Source of the DNA: Flemingiibacterium sp045586505
GTDB taxonomy: Bacteria > Bacillota > Clostridia > Oscillospirales > CAG-272
DNA: 42,304 nt
Assembly: GCA_045586505.1 (NCBI GenBank)
Contig: JAZNAL010000030.1
Coordinates: 1 to 42,304, forward strand
Reading direction: 5' to 3'
This document shows, in pieces, positions 24,435 through 33,369 of the stretch. Each line of letters begins with the position of its first letter. The first letter of the stretch is position 1. The translations under genes were made by a program, and so were the position numbers. The notes beneath the pieces are model-generated. The model ran no database searches. It had not been told where the DNA came from and saw only the letters and a list, made by a program, of their open reading frames with translations.

Positions 24435-25268
24435 ATGAACACACTAATTAATTTACAAGGAATGCGGTTCGGTAAGCTGTTGGTTTTGGAAAAAGCGGAA
24501 ATGCAGCAGGATGATGTTACACGTTGGGTATGCCAATGTGATTGTGGGAACATCTGTGTGAAACGCTCAAGGAGTCTTCGCAACGGGTCAGCTATTGATT
24601 GTGGCTGTTTGTCATCGCAATTTATTGATTTGACAGGCAAACGTTTCGGTAAACTTCTCGCTATAGCGAAAGAACCGATTACCAGTGATGGGAAAACTTA
24701 TTGGCTGTGCCAATGTGACTGTGGCAATACGTGTATAGCATATTCGTATTCGTTGAGAAAGGGATTGCAAAAAAGCTGCGGATGTGGACGAAGAAAGGAT
24801 CTCAAAGGACAGCGTTTTGGTAATCTAACCGCTATAGAGCGTTCTGACAAATATATTGAAACTGCAGGACGCAGTAAAAAGTATTTGTGGAAATGCTTGT
24901 GTGATTGTGGCGCGGTTGTTTATAGATTGCCCGAAAAATTGCGACACGATGTAAACAGTGCTTGCGATACGTGTGCATCAGGAAAAGCTGTTGCTGCAAT
25001 GGTACAGAATGCAGGTTTTGTTGAAGGCACCCAACTAAAGAAAATTGCAAGCAGGAAATTGCCAATCACAAACAAAAGCGGAGTTCGTGGTGTGTTTTTC
25101 AACAAAAGAACGGGCAAGTGGCGCGCAATGCTAAAATTCCAAGGTGTAGATCATTATCTTGGTGAGTATAAGGACATTGAAGATGCTAAAAGAGCCAGGT
25201 ATACAGCTGAGCAAAAGTATTATGATCCTATCATCGAAAAATACTCTATAGAAAAGCTCAATGGTTGA
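24435..25268 (+). CDS. AP2-domain protein with three zinc-ribbon-like repeats
   Basis: A 277-residue DNA-binding protein. Three repeats of about 55 residues share G-x-R-F-G-x-L (G, F or Y core) and CxCDCG with a second Cys pair (CQCDCGNIC...DCGC; CQCDCGNTC...SCGC; CLCDCG...CDTC). The C-terminal part, near residues 220-270, is AP2/ERF-like (SGVRGVFFNKRTGKWRA, DAKRARYTAEQKYY), as in phage and element-borne proteins. I choose ATG 24435 (AAAGGA upstream) over 24408. It is the first gene right of the switch; it may regulate the operon or be a mobile-element remnant. Confidence 0.7.
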   Translation: MNTLINLQGMRFGKLLVLEKAEMQQDDVTRWVCQCDCGNICVKRSRSLRNGSAIDCGCLSSQFIDLTGKRFGKLLAIAKEPITSDGKTYWLCQCDCGNTCIAYSYSLRKGLQKSCGCGRRKDLKGQRFGNLTAIERSDKYIETAGRSKKYLWKCLCDCGAVVYRLPEKLRHDVNSACDTCASGKAVAAMVQNAGFVEGTQLKKIASRKLPITNKSGVRGVFFNKRTGKWRAMLKFQGVDHYLGEYKDIEDAKRARYTAEQKYYDPIIEKYSIEKLNG

Positions 25269-25464
25269 GCCGGATATTGAATAGCCACACGATACTATTT
25301 GCGAAACGTTGTTTGATGAAATCACTAATTATGAACCACATGATCCGACGTCCATTCAAACAACAATCACGCGCGGTTATTAGCGTATGTTACAATGACA
25401 AATAAATTTTTTGTGCAGTAAGTTCAGATATATAAATTAAATAATCAAATAGAAAGGACAAGAA

Positions 25465-26307
25465 ATGACCCTGATTGAAGCGGTTTTAATATCAACTGAA
25501 TGTAAAGATTTATCTGAGTTGAAGTCTTTGCCTAAAGAAAAAAAGCTAAAACTTGCATCGGCTTTTGGTAAATTGAAAGCGGAACAAGCCTCATTGGATG
25601 ATTGGAATGCCATACTTGCATCTTTTGGAGAAAAAGCAAAAAAAACACCTGATAGAGCTTATGCAAGGCTGATTGAGGTGTTAACAACCGATAACGAACT
25701 GGAACAGGTGGAAGATAGCAAACCTATTCCCCCCAAAAACCATATTGAGAAAAATAAAGCAAAGTCTGCTTTTATGCGTGTGTGGAACATTGTAACGACC
25801 GTGTTTGTTGCAGTGACAGTAGTGCTTGCAGTTGCACTGGTGGGGGTACGGATACTTGGAATTCAAGTGTACACAGTTCTTTCCGGAAGTATGGAGCCCG
25901 AATACCATGTTGGTGCGCTAATCTATGTTAAAAAAGTGGAGTCTACTGAGCTTTCTGTTGGTGACGATATTACATTTATGCTTGATGAGGACACAGTTGC
26001 TACCCATAGAATTGTTGGTATAGTTCCCGATGAAAACGACACGTCGATTCTTAGATTTCGCACCAAAGGTGTAGCAAACGAACATGAAGATGGGACATTA
26101 GTTCATCATAAAAATATTGTCGGCAAACCTATTTTTACCATCCCATATTTGGGTTATATCGCAAATTTTATACAACATCCACCGGGTACATACATAGCTG
26201 TATGCGTGGGAGCGCTTCTCATTTTTCTTGTCTTTGTACCTGACCTTTTCAGTGAAAAGGATAAGAACGATAAAAAAAGAGACGAGGCAAAAACGAGTAA
26301 ATCATAA
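25465..26307 (+). CDS. sipW: SipW-type signal peptidase I
   Basis: A 280-residue signal peptidase of the SipW/ER (S26B) type. The catalytic Ser is S142 in SGSMEPEY and the general base is H181 in THRIV, where typical bacterial enzymes have Lys, as in SipW. A cytoplasmic N-terminal extension of about 105 residues is rich in Lys and Glu; a transmembrane helix at about 108-130 and a second near the C-terminus follow. It is expected to cut the TasA-like signal sequences downstream. The start has AGAAAGGA upstream. No good promoter is visible in 25269-25464. Confidence 0.9.
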   Translation: MTLIEAVLISTECKDLSELKSLPKEKKLKLASAFGKLKAEQASLDDWNAILASFGEKAKKTPDRAYARLIEVLTTDNELEQVEDSKPIPPKNHIEKNKAKSAFMRVWNIVTTVFVAVTVVLAVALVGVRILGIQVYTVLSGSMEPEYHVGALIYVKKVESTELSVGDDITFMLDEDTVATHRIVGIVPDENDTSILRFRTKGVANEHEDGTLVHHKNIVGKPIFTIPYLGYIANFIQHPPGTYIAVCVGALLIFLVFVPDLFSEKDKNDKKRDEAKTSKS

Positions 26308-26366
26308 GGATAAAGCTAAAGGCTTCCTATTATAAATTATAACCATTTTAAAAGGAGATTTTCAAG

Positions 26367-27011
26367 ATGAAAAACAAAAGCAAAGTATTAATTTTATTGT
26401 TCTCGGCGATGTTGCTGGTTGGAGCTTCCGTGCTCGGAACGATGGCATACCTCAAATCAAGCGATACAGTTGAGAACACATTTACAGTCGGCTCGGTAAA
26501 GATAAAGCTTGACGAGGCGGACGTAAATAAGGACGGTAGTTATGTATCCGATCATGATGCACGTGTTAAAGAAAATGAGTATCATCTCCTGCCCGGTCAT
26601 ACATACATTAAGGATCCTACTGTTACTGTCTTAAAGGGCAGTGAAGCATCATATGTTCGTATGCTGGTTACAGTTAATGAGCAGGCAGATTTGGATGCAA
26701 TATTTGAACCTTCCGGTGCAGATCTTACAAGCATCTTTGGCGGTGTAAGTTCCGATTGGACACTGTACGGAGAGAAAGAAAACGGTGATGATACTCGTAC
26801 ATATGAGTTCAGATACAATAGCACTGTAGCGGCACTTGACGATGATCTGGTGCTGGATGATCTGTTTGAGACAATTACTGTTCCTTCGTCAATCACCGGT
26901 GAACAGCTGGCAACGATTGCAGATTTGAAAATTACTGTCGTTGCTAATGCTATTCAGGCAGACGGTTTTGATAATGCAGATGCGGCATGGATTGCATTTG
27001 GTGACAACTAA
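26367..27011 (+). CDS. TasA/camelysin-like protein with SipW-type signal (1)
   Basis: A 214-residue secreted protein. Its signal sequence ends in the SipW-type LGTMAYL pattern, followed by NTFTVGSVKIKLDE, the TasA-type strand. The domain is beta-rich (DPTVTVLKGSEASYVRMLVTV). It would be a fibre subunit cut by SipW. Ribosome site AAAGGAG. Order in the operon: first of five such proteins. Confidence 0.85.
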   Translation: MKNKSKVLILLFSAMLLVGASVLGTMAYLKSSDTVENTFTVGSVKIKLDEADVNKDGSYVSDHDARVKENEYHLLPGHTYIKDPTVTVLKGSEASYVRMLVTVNEQADLDAIFEPSGADLTSIFGGVSSDWTLYGEKENGDDTRTYEFRYNSTVAALDDDLVLDDLFETITVPSSITGEQLATIADLKITVVANAIQADGFDNADAAWIAFGDN

Positions 27012-27113
27012 TTATTAAATGATTTCATCGGATGTGATTGTTATCCTCCATCTGTTGAAATATATGCACTGCGAGTAAGCAATGCCAATAAATATGGAAA
27101 GGAGGATATAAGC

Positions 27114-27737
27114 ATGAGAAAAACGAAGAAAAATATGAATGTAAAGCTGATTGTTGCGGTAATGTCATTCATTCTTCTGTTTGGAGGCACACTTGGCGGA
27201 TCACTTGCTTGGCTGCTCGACAGCACAAATGATTTAGAGAATACCTTTACGACCTCTGATATCAGCGTAGAACTCAAAGAGACAGAAAATGAGTTTAAGA
27301 TGATACCCGGATGGACGATCGATAAGGATCCTAACGCAAAGGTTTCCTCTGGCAGCGAAGATTGCTATTTGTTCGTTAAGGTTGAGGAATCCGCTAATTT
27401 CAGCGATTATTTGGATTACGCGATTGACGAGCAATGGACACCTCTTACCGGTGTTGACGGTGTTTACTACATCGAAATTGACAACGATGGTGGAAAGAAT
27501 GTTGACTATAATATTCTTGGCGCTGGAACAGCTACATATGGTGGAGTGGCATATACTTGGGCAGATAATCAAGTATTAGTAAAGCCTACCGTAACAAAGC
27601 AGGACATGTCCGATGCTTTGAACAATAATCCCACATTAAGCTTTACTGCATATGCGGTTCAGCTGTACAAAAACAGCGATACCAAGTTTACTGCTATCGA
27701 GGCTTGGCAGACATTGTCTTCCGGCACCAATTCTTAA
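27114..27737 (+). CDS. TasA/camelysin-like protein with SipW-type signal (2)
   Basis: A 207-residue protein with signal sequence ending GGSLAWLLD, then NTFTTSDISVEL and a beta-rich body (DPNAKVSSGSEDCYLFVKVEE). It is parallel to the first in order of motifs but clearly diverged. Ribosome site AAAGGAGG. The C-terminus has no sorting signal. Confidence 0.85.
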   Translation: MRKTKKNMNVKLIVAVMSFILLFGGTLGGSLAWLLDSTNDLENTFTTSDISVELKETENEFKMIPGWTIDKDPNAKVSSGSEDCYLFVKVEESANFSDYLDYAIDEQWTPLTGVDGVYYIEIDNDGGKNVDYNILGAGTATYGGVAYTWADNQVLVKPTVTKQDMSDALNNNPTLSFTAYAVQLYKNSDTKFTAIEAWQTLSSGTNS

Positions 27738-27806
27738 CTTGATAAATAATGTACCTTACACTGTTATTTATTAAGTACTTTTTCCTGATATGAAAGGACA
27801 ACTAAA

Positions 27807-28577
27807 ATGAAAAAGAAAATCCTCGCTTTTACCTTGTGTACTGCAATGCTTGCTATTGCAGTTGTAGGCGGTACGCTCGCTTACTTTACTGATACTGATG
27901 CTCAGGTTAATACATTTACCAGCGGAAATGTTGCTATCGATTTGTTCGAAGATTTTGGTGATAACAGCGGTATCGCTAAACTTCTCCCCGCAACTGGTTC
28001 TGCCCAGGCTGGTACCTTGAAGAACGGTATTGAGAAAGAGATCTTCGTTGAAAATACCGGTTCGGAAGATGCGTTTGTTCGTGTACATATAGCAATTCCT
28101 TCTATTCTTGATGATGGAGATCCTTCTTTTGATGCAAGCAAAAATGTTCTTCACTGGAATTTCGCCAAAGGTACATACGGCGAAGCTAAGTGGAACTGGA
28201 CTGCAACAGCCAATGCGGCAGGATACGACGCTAAAGATTGGAATAGCTATACCACCACCATTGATGAAATCAGCTATAATGTTTATGTTGTGACATACGA
28301 AACCAAGCTTGCAGAAGGTGATGTTACCGTTGATGCAATCAATCAGGTATATCTTGATTCGAAGGTAACCAATGAAGATATTACCAAAATTAAAGAAACG
28401 CTTGGTGCTAATTGGTACATCTATGTTGCAGCAGAAGGTGCTCAGGCTGAAGGCTTTAATGATGCCTATGAAGCTCTGAATACCGCTTTCGGCAATCCTT
28501 CCGATGCAGAATATACTTCTAAGATTGATTGGAAGACTATTGCAAACAAGACTTTCGTTGATAACGATGCTCAGTAA
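27807..28577 (+). CDS. TasA/camelysin-like protein with SipW-type signal (3)
   Basis: A 256-residue protein, the closest of the set to the TasA/camelysin pattern (VVGGTLAYFTDTDAQVNTFT near residue 20; ENTGSEDAFVRVHIAIP near residue 85). Probably the main fibre subunit, since the gene is followed by strong hairpins that would favour its own level over downstream genes. Ribosome site GAAAGGA. Confidence 0.88.
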   Translation: MKKKILAFTLCTAMLAIAVVGGTLAYFTDTDAQVNTFTSGNVAIDLFEDFGDNSGIAKLLPATGSAQAGTLKNGIEKEIFVENTGSEDAFVRVHIAIPSILDDGDPSFDASKNVLHWNFAKGTYGEAKWNWTATANAAGYDAKDWNSYTTTIDEISYNVYVVTYETKLAEGDVTVDAINQVYLDSKVTNEDITKIKETLGANWYIYVAAEGAQAEGFNDAYEALNTAFGNPSDAEYTSKIDWKTIANKTFVDNDAQ

Positions 28578-28594
28578 TAACTAATTCGGTATGG

Positions 28595-28660
28595 TCTGTC
28601 ACCAAAAGGGGGGCAGGCCATATGAGAGTACCCGAGTCCGCTCGGATATTCTCATATGGC
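28595..28660 (+). terminator. Two intra-operon hairpins after the third TasA-like gene
   Basis: GGTCTGTC/GGCAGGCC (with G-U pairs, about 28595-28619), then GCCATATGAGA/TCTCATATGGC with an inner CCGAG/CTCGG stem (28617-28660); the two overlap by a few bases, so they may be alternative folds. No T-run. It looks like a stability or partial termination element that raises the first subunits over the tip and anchor. Confidence 0.65.
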
Positions 28661-28755
28661 TTGAATGATACAATATTATGAGCTGCTCATTTGAGTTGCT
28701 TATATATTTCATAAGCGTATTACCAAAAGCGTATTACCAAAAGGAGCATAATGGT

Positions 28756-29328
28756 ATGAAGAAAAAACTATTTTTGTCAGCGGTATTGACAATATGTGCG
28801 GCAATTGCCGCGACCGGGACATTAGCATATTTTACAGCAGAAGATACTGCTCACAATGTAATTACATCAGGATATGTTGATATTGAATTAGAGGAATGGT
28901 CAGAACTGCCTTCGGAAGACGGTGACGGAGTTCCGTTTGAAGATGTAGCCGGAGTAATGCCCGGGGCTGAAATATCTAAGATAGTAACTGTAAAAAACAT
29001 CGGAGATGCAGATGCGTATATACGTGTTAAGGTGGATTTGGATGTTGTTTTGGCGGATAATGTGAGTGGGACTCCAAATCTAAGTCTTGTTCATATTGAT
29101 TATAACACACATGATTGGACGGAAAAGGATGGTTATTGGTATTATAACTCCGTTCTTTCCCCAGATGAGATTACTCCTCCGTTATTTACAACGGTGAAAT
29201 TCGATGAAAGTATGGGAAATATGTATCAGAACAGCATTGCATATGTAGATGTGAGTGCTCAGGCGGTGCAGGTTGCTAATAACGGTGATACTGTGATGGA
29301 TGCCAATGGCTGGCCCGGTGCAGAGTAA
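28756..29328 (+). CDS. TasA/camelysin-like protein with SipW-type signal (4)
   Basis: A 190-residue protein with ATGTLAYFTAEDTAHNVITS near residue 18, the SipW-type processing region, and a TasA-type core (EISKIVTVKNIGDADAYIRV). Start at 28756 (MKKKLF) with AAAGGAG; a longer frame upstream is unsupported. It may be a minor subunit linking fibre and tip protein. Confidence 0.85.
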   Translation: MKKKLFLSAVLTICAAIAATGTLAYFTAEDTAHNVITSGYVDIELEEWSELPSEDGDGVPFEDVAGVMPGAEISKIVTVKNIGDADAYIRVKVDLDVVLADNVSGTPNLSLVHIDYNTHDWTEKDGYWYYNSVLSPDEITPPLFTTVKFDESMGNMYQNSIAYVDVSAQAVQVANNGDTVMDANGWPGAE

Positions 29329-29342
29329 AGGAAGGATACTGA

Positions 29343-32300
29343 ATGATGAAGTGCTTAAAACGAATAATTGCGATAGTTCTATGCTTTGTTATGATATCAT
29401 CGGGGTCCGTTAATATTTTTGCAGAGACTGATGAATTTGAGATCACTGAAACTTCGTCCGTTGATTACAGCTATACCGAAGGAATGTATGCAACATTTAA
29501 CGTGTATTCAGATGCGAACCCGGATGGCTTTGAATTATTTGACCTTAAAGCTAACCCCGAATTATCGAGTGACTACGACGGGGAAAATTTAATTGTCATT
29601 GGCGTCGATGATATTGATTTCCCTTCGGATTTGAAAATGGTGATTAGGAATTGGTATGTAGATAGTCTGAACGGACTGTGGTTACAGGTTGAGCCTGCTG
29701 CCGGATATACAATGCCTGATTATCTTAATCAGTATTGTTGGGTATTACAATACTATGTTGATGAAGAAACCCCTGTGCCGTCATTGTTATTAACTGAAAA
29801 GCCGACTATTGAAACCGACGCGGAGAGCATTTACAGTGGTCTGATTCAAATAACGATATGGGAAGAATGGCAGGCATATTGGGAAGGTCTGGATGAGGAA
29901 TCTGTAGCTGCTCTTGAGAATCTTTCGGAAGAAAAAATTGCGGAGCTTGAGAGACTGGATAGATATTTTTCAAAAGAAAAATTTCTGTCGATGGCTCCTC
30001 CTGCAGTAAATTATACGCATGCGGCACCGATTGTTTCCCGAAACGGTTCCTATCAGCCGGTATCACCTGTGAAGTTCAGAAGTATATCTCCGGTGGGACG
30101 TACCACTAATACGTATGATTTGGCGGTGCCTTCTATTGTAGCGGAAACCGAAAACGGATTGATACTAAACAAATCTGTTGAAAAAAACGGGGATAAATAC
30201 ACTATAACTTTGGAAGCCTACACTACCGGTAGTGTTACAGCAGGTGAAGCTACGCCGAATGATATTATCCTCGTGCTTGACCTATCTACCAGTATGGAAA
30301 GGGAGTTTTCGGAAGAAAGCTATACATACACTGCCGCGTATCCGACAAGAAACAGCGGTACATATTATCTTGCCAACGAACAGGAAGTTGAGTACTGTTC
30401 TAATTGCAGATCCTGGACATATGGTTGTTCAGGGTCATGGTGGCACAATGCAGGTACAAAAGTTACACCCAAGACATCAGCATCAGACACGACCACGGGC
30501 AGTGTGCAGTTTTATACAAGATCCGGCGGAGGAACAATTGACCGTCTTGAAGCACTTCAGGCTGCAATGTCAGCGTTTGTATCGCAGGTAGCTGATCAGC
30601 CAAGCGATGACCGTATCGCGTTAGTTGGATTCCATACGCAAGGGGTATTGCTTTACGGAAACAATAATGCATCCGCGCTTGTTGACGCAACTGCAAATGA
30701 GGCTGCTCTGTTAAGTGCTATCAATGGCATAGGATCTAATGATCTGGATACTGCGACTGAACACGGACGAGGTATGGAGCGTGCTGTTGATGTCTTCGAT
30801 GCACAAACAGGTACAGATTATTCAAATCGTAATAAGGTCGTGATCATGGTAACCGATGGTGAACCGGCGCCAAGCGGAACAGATAACTGGAGTTCCAGAA
30901 CTGTCAAGCAGGCAATCGAGCAATCCTATATTCTGAAGAATACACACAATGCGACGGTCTATACTGTATCTGTTATGCCCGGTACGGATGCATCCAACCC
31001 CACGACGGATATGGATAAGTATATGGATTATATGTCTTCAAATTATCCGTCTGCTGACTATCCGGCAAATAGCCGTGATGATAAAAATACCAGAGGGGAT
31101 TCATATTACAGCGGTAATACATCCAATATCATCAGTGACATCGTTCGCGGTTCAAAGGTACAGACAGACGGCAGCTATTATCTGTCGGCAGGAAATCTGT
31201 CTGCATTAAATGAGCTGTTTGGAAATATCGCCGAACAGACGGGCGGCGCAGCTATTGAGCTTGATGCAACTACGCAGATCAAGGATATCATATCACCATA
31301 TTTTACTTTACCGGACAATGCAGATACAAATGACATAGTTGTATCGACAATGGATGCGGTATTTTTGAATGGTGTTCTTGGGTGGAAAAGCTCTACCATA
31401 ACAAGCTTTAACCCATCTGTAGATATTGATGGTAGAAATGTAACAGTAAGCGGATTTGATTTTAGTGAGAACTTTGTTGCTGAAACTGGACGTGTCGAAG
31501 GAGATGTTACACAGGCAGGTACATTCCACGGAAGAAAACTAATCATCTCCTTTGATATCGAGGCAGATCCTCTGTTCTTAGGCGGCGATAATGTTCCAAC
31601 CAACGGAACAGCTTCCGGTGTGTACGATAAGGACGGAAATCTTGTTGAAAACTTCAACGCTCCTCATTCAGAGGTGCCATTGAAGGAAATCGAAAACATA
31701 GTTCATGATAAACATGTATATTATACCAACACTACGGATTTAACAGAGTTACTTGATCTTCATGTGAAAGATATCTCAACGGAAATGGATTTAATGGATC
31801 TGGCAGACGGAGTCAATAACGGTTATGTAGACCTTGTTTATTCCATAGTTGTTGATGGTGTGCTTGTTGCTACATATACAATAGAAGCAGGCGAAGCGTG
31901 GTATAACGGAGAATGGGAAAATGTAAACAGTTCGGTTTACTTGGCTGAAATGCAAATCACCGAAAATACGGAGTTCTCGGTTGCTTGTGATATGATATCT
32001 ATAAATAATTCAGGCAATGTCTCCTCAACGGATGGGACGGCAAATGTTTATATCTATAAGCCTGTGCTGACTTTTGCCGACAGCGAGGTTTATTATCAAG
32101 AAGCTATTGACTTTGATGAAAATTATAAATCGACGGTATGGAAAAACGGCACAACAATTGCCGGATCTCAAATGGAAGGCAGCGAACCGGCGCTTGTATT
32201 AACATATAATTATGAGTCCGGTTCGATTGATGAGAACAGAAATGCTGCGGTAAAGCACGACATTCCTGTATCTGTCACTGTAATAGCTAACGCTGAGGAT

Positions 32301-32771
32301 ATAAGCGATGTCGTCAGCTTCCAACATATTGCTTGTAATCATCCGGATTGTGGATTTGACAAAACCACAGAGAATTTTATAGTGCATATTTTGCTGAAGG
32401 AAACGTCTATGACAATCATAAAGCAGTTTCCGGCAAATGCAGACTATTCCGTTGATGAAAACCAATCCTTCTTGTTCCGAGTAAGTGGAATAAGTGATGA
32501 TGGCACGGCTATTGATCTTTACGTAACGATCAATGGTGCGGGTTCGGTAAAAATTGAAGGACTACCTTGGGGAACTTATACCATTGAAGAGATTACGGAT
32601 TGGTCGTGGAGATACTCGTCAGATGTTAGCTCAAAGCGATTATCTACAGTAGAAGATGAATCCAAAAATGTAGTTGTCTTTACAAACACGCGAACAGAGA
32701 AATATTGGCTTTCCGGTGATAGTATCAATGAAAATCAGTATACAGTAAAGCCAAAGGAAAATGAAAACTGA
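29343..32771 (+). CDS. Large VWA-domain surface protein (putative tip adhesin)
   Basis: An 1142-residue exported protein: a Sec-type signal (about residues 1-27), a novel N-terminal region, a von Willebrand A domain starting near residue 303 with MIDAS D-L-S-T-S (311-315) and VTDGEP, then repeat-like beta domains, and a CnaB/SpaA-like domain at the C-terminus (SMTIIKQFP...LPWGTYTIEEIT). A CSNC...C patch is inserted in the VWA domain. There is no LPxTG-type signal, unlike the anchor downstream, so it may join the fibre by other means or be bound by the sortase at internal sites. Ribosome site AAAGGAAGGA. Confidence 0.85.
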   Translation: MMKCLKRIIAIVLCFVMISSGSVNIFAETDEFEITETSSVDYSYTEGMYATFNVYSDANPDGFELFDLKANPELSSDYDGENLIVIGVDDIDFPSDLKMVIRNWYVDSLNGLWLQVEPAAGYTMPDYLNQYCWVLQYYVDEETPVPSLLLTEKPTIETDAESIYSGLIQITIWEEWQAYWEGLDEESVAALENLSEEKIAELERLDRYFSKEKFLSMAPPAVNYTHAAPIVSRNGSYQPVSPVKFRSISPVGRTTNTYDLAVPSIVAETENGLILNKSVEKNGDKYTITLEAYTTGSVTAGEATPNDIILVLDLSTSMEREFSEESYTYTAAYPTRNSGTYYLANEQEVEYCSNCRSWTYGCSGSWWHNAGTKVTPKTSASDTTTGSVQFYTRSGGGTIDRLEALQAAMSAFVSQVADQPSDDRIALVGFHTQGVLLYGNNNASALVDATANEAALLSAINGIGSNDLDTATEHGRGMERAVDVFDAQTGTDYSNRNKVVIMVTDGEPAPSGTDNWSSRTVKQAIEQSYILKNTHNATVYTVSVMPGTDASNPTTDMDKYMDYMSSNYPSADYPANSRDDKNTRGDSYYSGNTSNIISDIVRGSKVQTDGSYYLSAGNLSALNELFGNIAEQTGGAAIELDATTQIKDIISPYFTLPDNADTNDIVVSTMDAVFLNGVLGWKSSTITSFNPSVDIDGRNVTVSGFDFSENFVAETGRVEGDVTQAGTFHGRKLIISFDIEADPLFLGGDNVPTNGTASGVYDKDGNLVENFNAPHSEVPLKEIENIVHDKHVYYTNTTDLTELLDLHVKDISTEMDLMDLADGVNNGYVDLVYSIVVDGVLVATYTIEAGEAWYNGEWENVNSSVYLAEMQITENTEFSVACDMISINNSGNVSSTDGTANVYIYKPVLTFADSEVYYQEAIDFDENYKSTVWKNGTTIAGSQMEGSEPALVLTYNYESGSIDENRNAAVKHDIPVSVTVIANAEDISDVVSFQHIACNHPDCGFDKTTENFIVHILLKETSMTIIKQFPANADYSVDENQSFLFRVSGISDDGTAIDLYVTINGAGSVKIEGLPWGTYTIEEITDWSWRYSSDVSSKRLSTVEDESKNVVVFTNTRTEKYWLSGDSINENQYTVKPKENEN

Positions 32772-32794
32772 GAGAGGAGGTTGCATTTACGGTT

Positions 32795-33358
32795 ATGAAA
32801 AACAAAAAGACAGTCAATAAACGCAAAGCCGTTATGTTACTGATTTCAGTTTTGGTTCTATTGGTTGTAGTAATAGGTGGAACTATAGCATTTATGACAG
32901 CTGGCGATACTCCAATCATCAATGTTTTTCGCAGATCTGTTGTGTCAAGTCAGGTAAATGAAGATTTTAACGGCACAGTAAAAAGTAATGTAAGTATTCA
33001 AAATACTGGTGACACAACAAGCTATATTCGCGCTGCAATCATTGTCACATGGAAAAACGATGTTAATGGCGCCGTGTACGCCAAGAAACCAATTGCAGGC
33101 TCAGATTATATAATTGCTTTGAATGAGAGCGATTGGTTTTTAGGAAATGACGGTTTTTACTATCATAAGGCACCAATAGCTAAAGATAGCTCGACCGCGA
33201 TTTTGATTTATAATTGTTATCCTGTTGAACCCAACACTCCTGAAGGGTACGGACTTAATGTAGAGATACTTGGTTCTGCCATTCAAAGTGTGCCAACACG
33301 AGTAGTTACTTCGAATTGGAACGTTTCGGTTGATAGTAATGGTAATCTTCAAAAGTGA
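32795..33358 (+). CDS. Protein with SipW-type signal (5)
   Basis: A 187-residue protein with a signal/anchor helix (GGTIAFMTAGD near residue 28, SipW-like) and a domain with NTGDTTSYIRAAIIVTW that repeats the TasA-type core. The AGGAGG ribosome site lies about 14 nt from the ATG, longer than usual, which would lower expression. It is shorter and more diverged than the first four. Confidence 0.75.
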   Translation: MKNKKTVNKRKAVMLLISVLVLLVVVIGGTIAFMTAGDTPIINVFRRSVVSSQVNEDFNGTVKSNVSIQNTGDTTSYIRAAIIVTWKNDVNGAVYAKKPIAGSDYIIALNESDWFLGNDGFYYHKAPIAKDSSTAILIYNCYPVEPNTPEGYGLNVEILGSAIQSVPTRVVTSNWNVSVDSNGNLQK

Positions 33359-33369
33359 GGGGAGAAATA

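Noticed and set aside
25269..25464. Promoter directly before sipW
   Set aside because: A TACAAT at 25391 has no acceptable -35 box at 16-18 bp; none of the other candidates has both boxes.
29343..32771. LPxTG-type sorting signal in the VWA protein
   Set aside because: The C-terminus after the last beta domain has no LPxTG-like motif, no hydrophobic helix and no basic tail.
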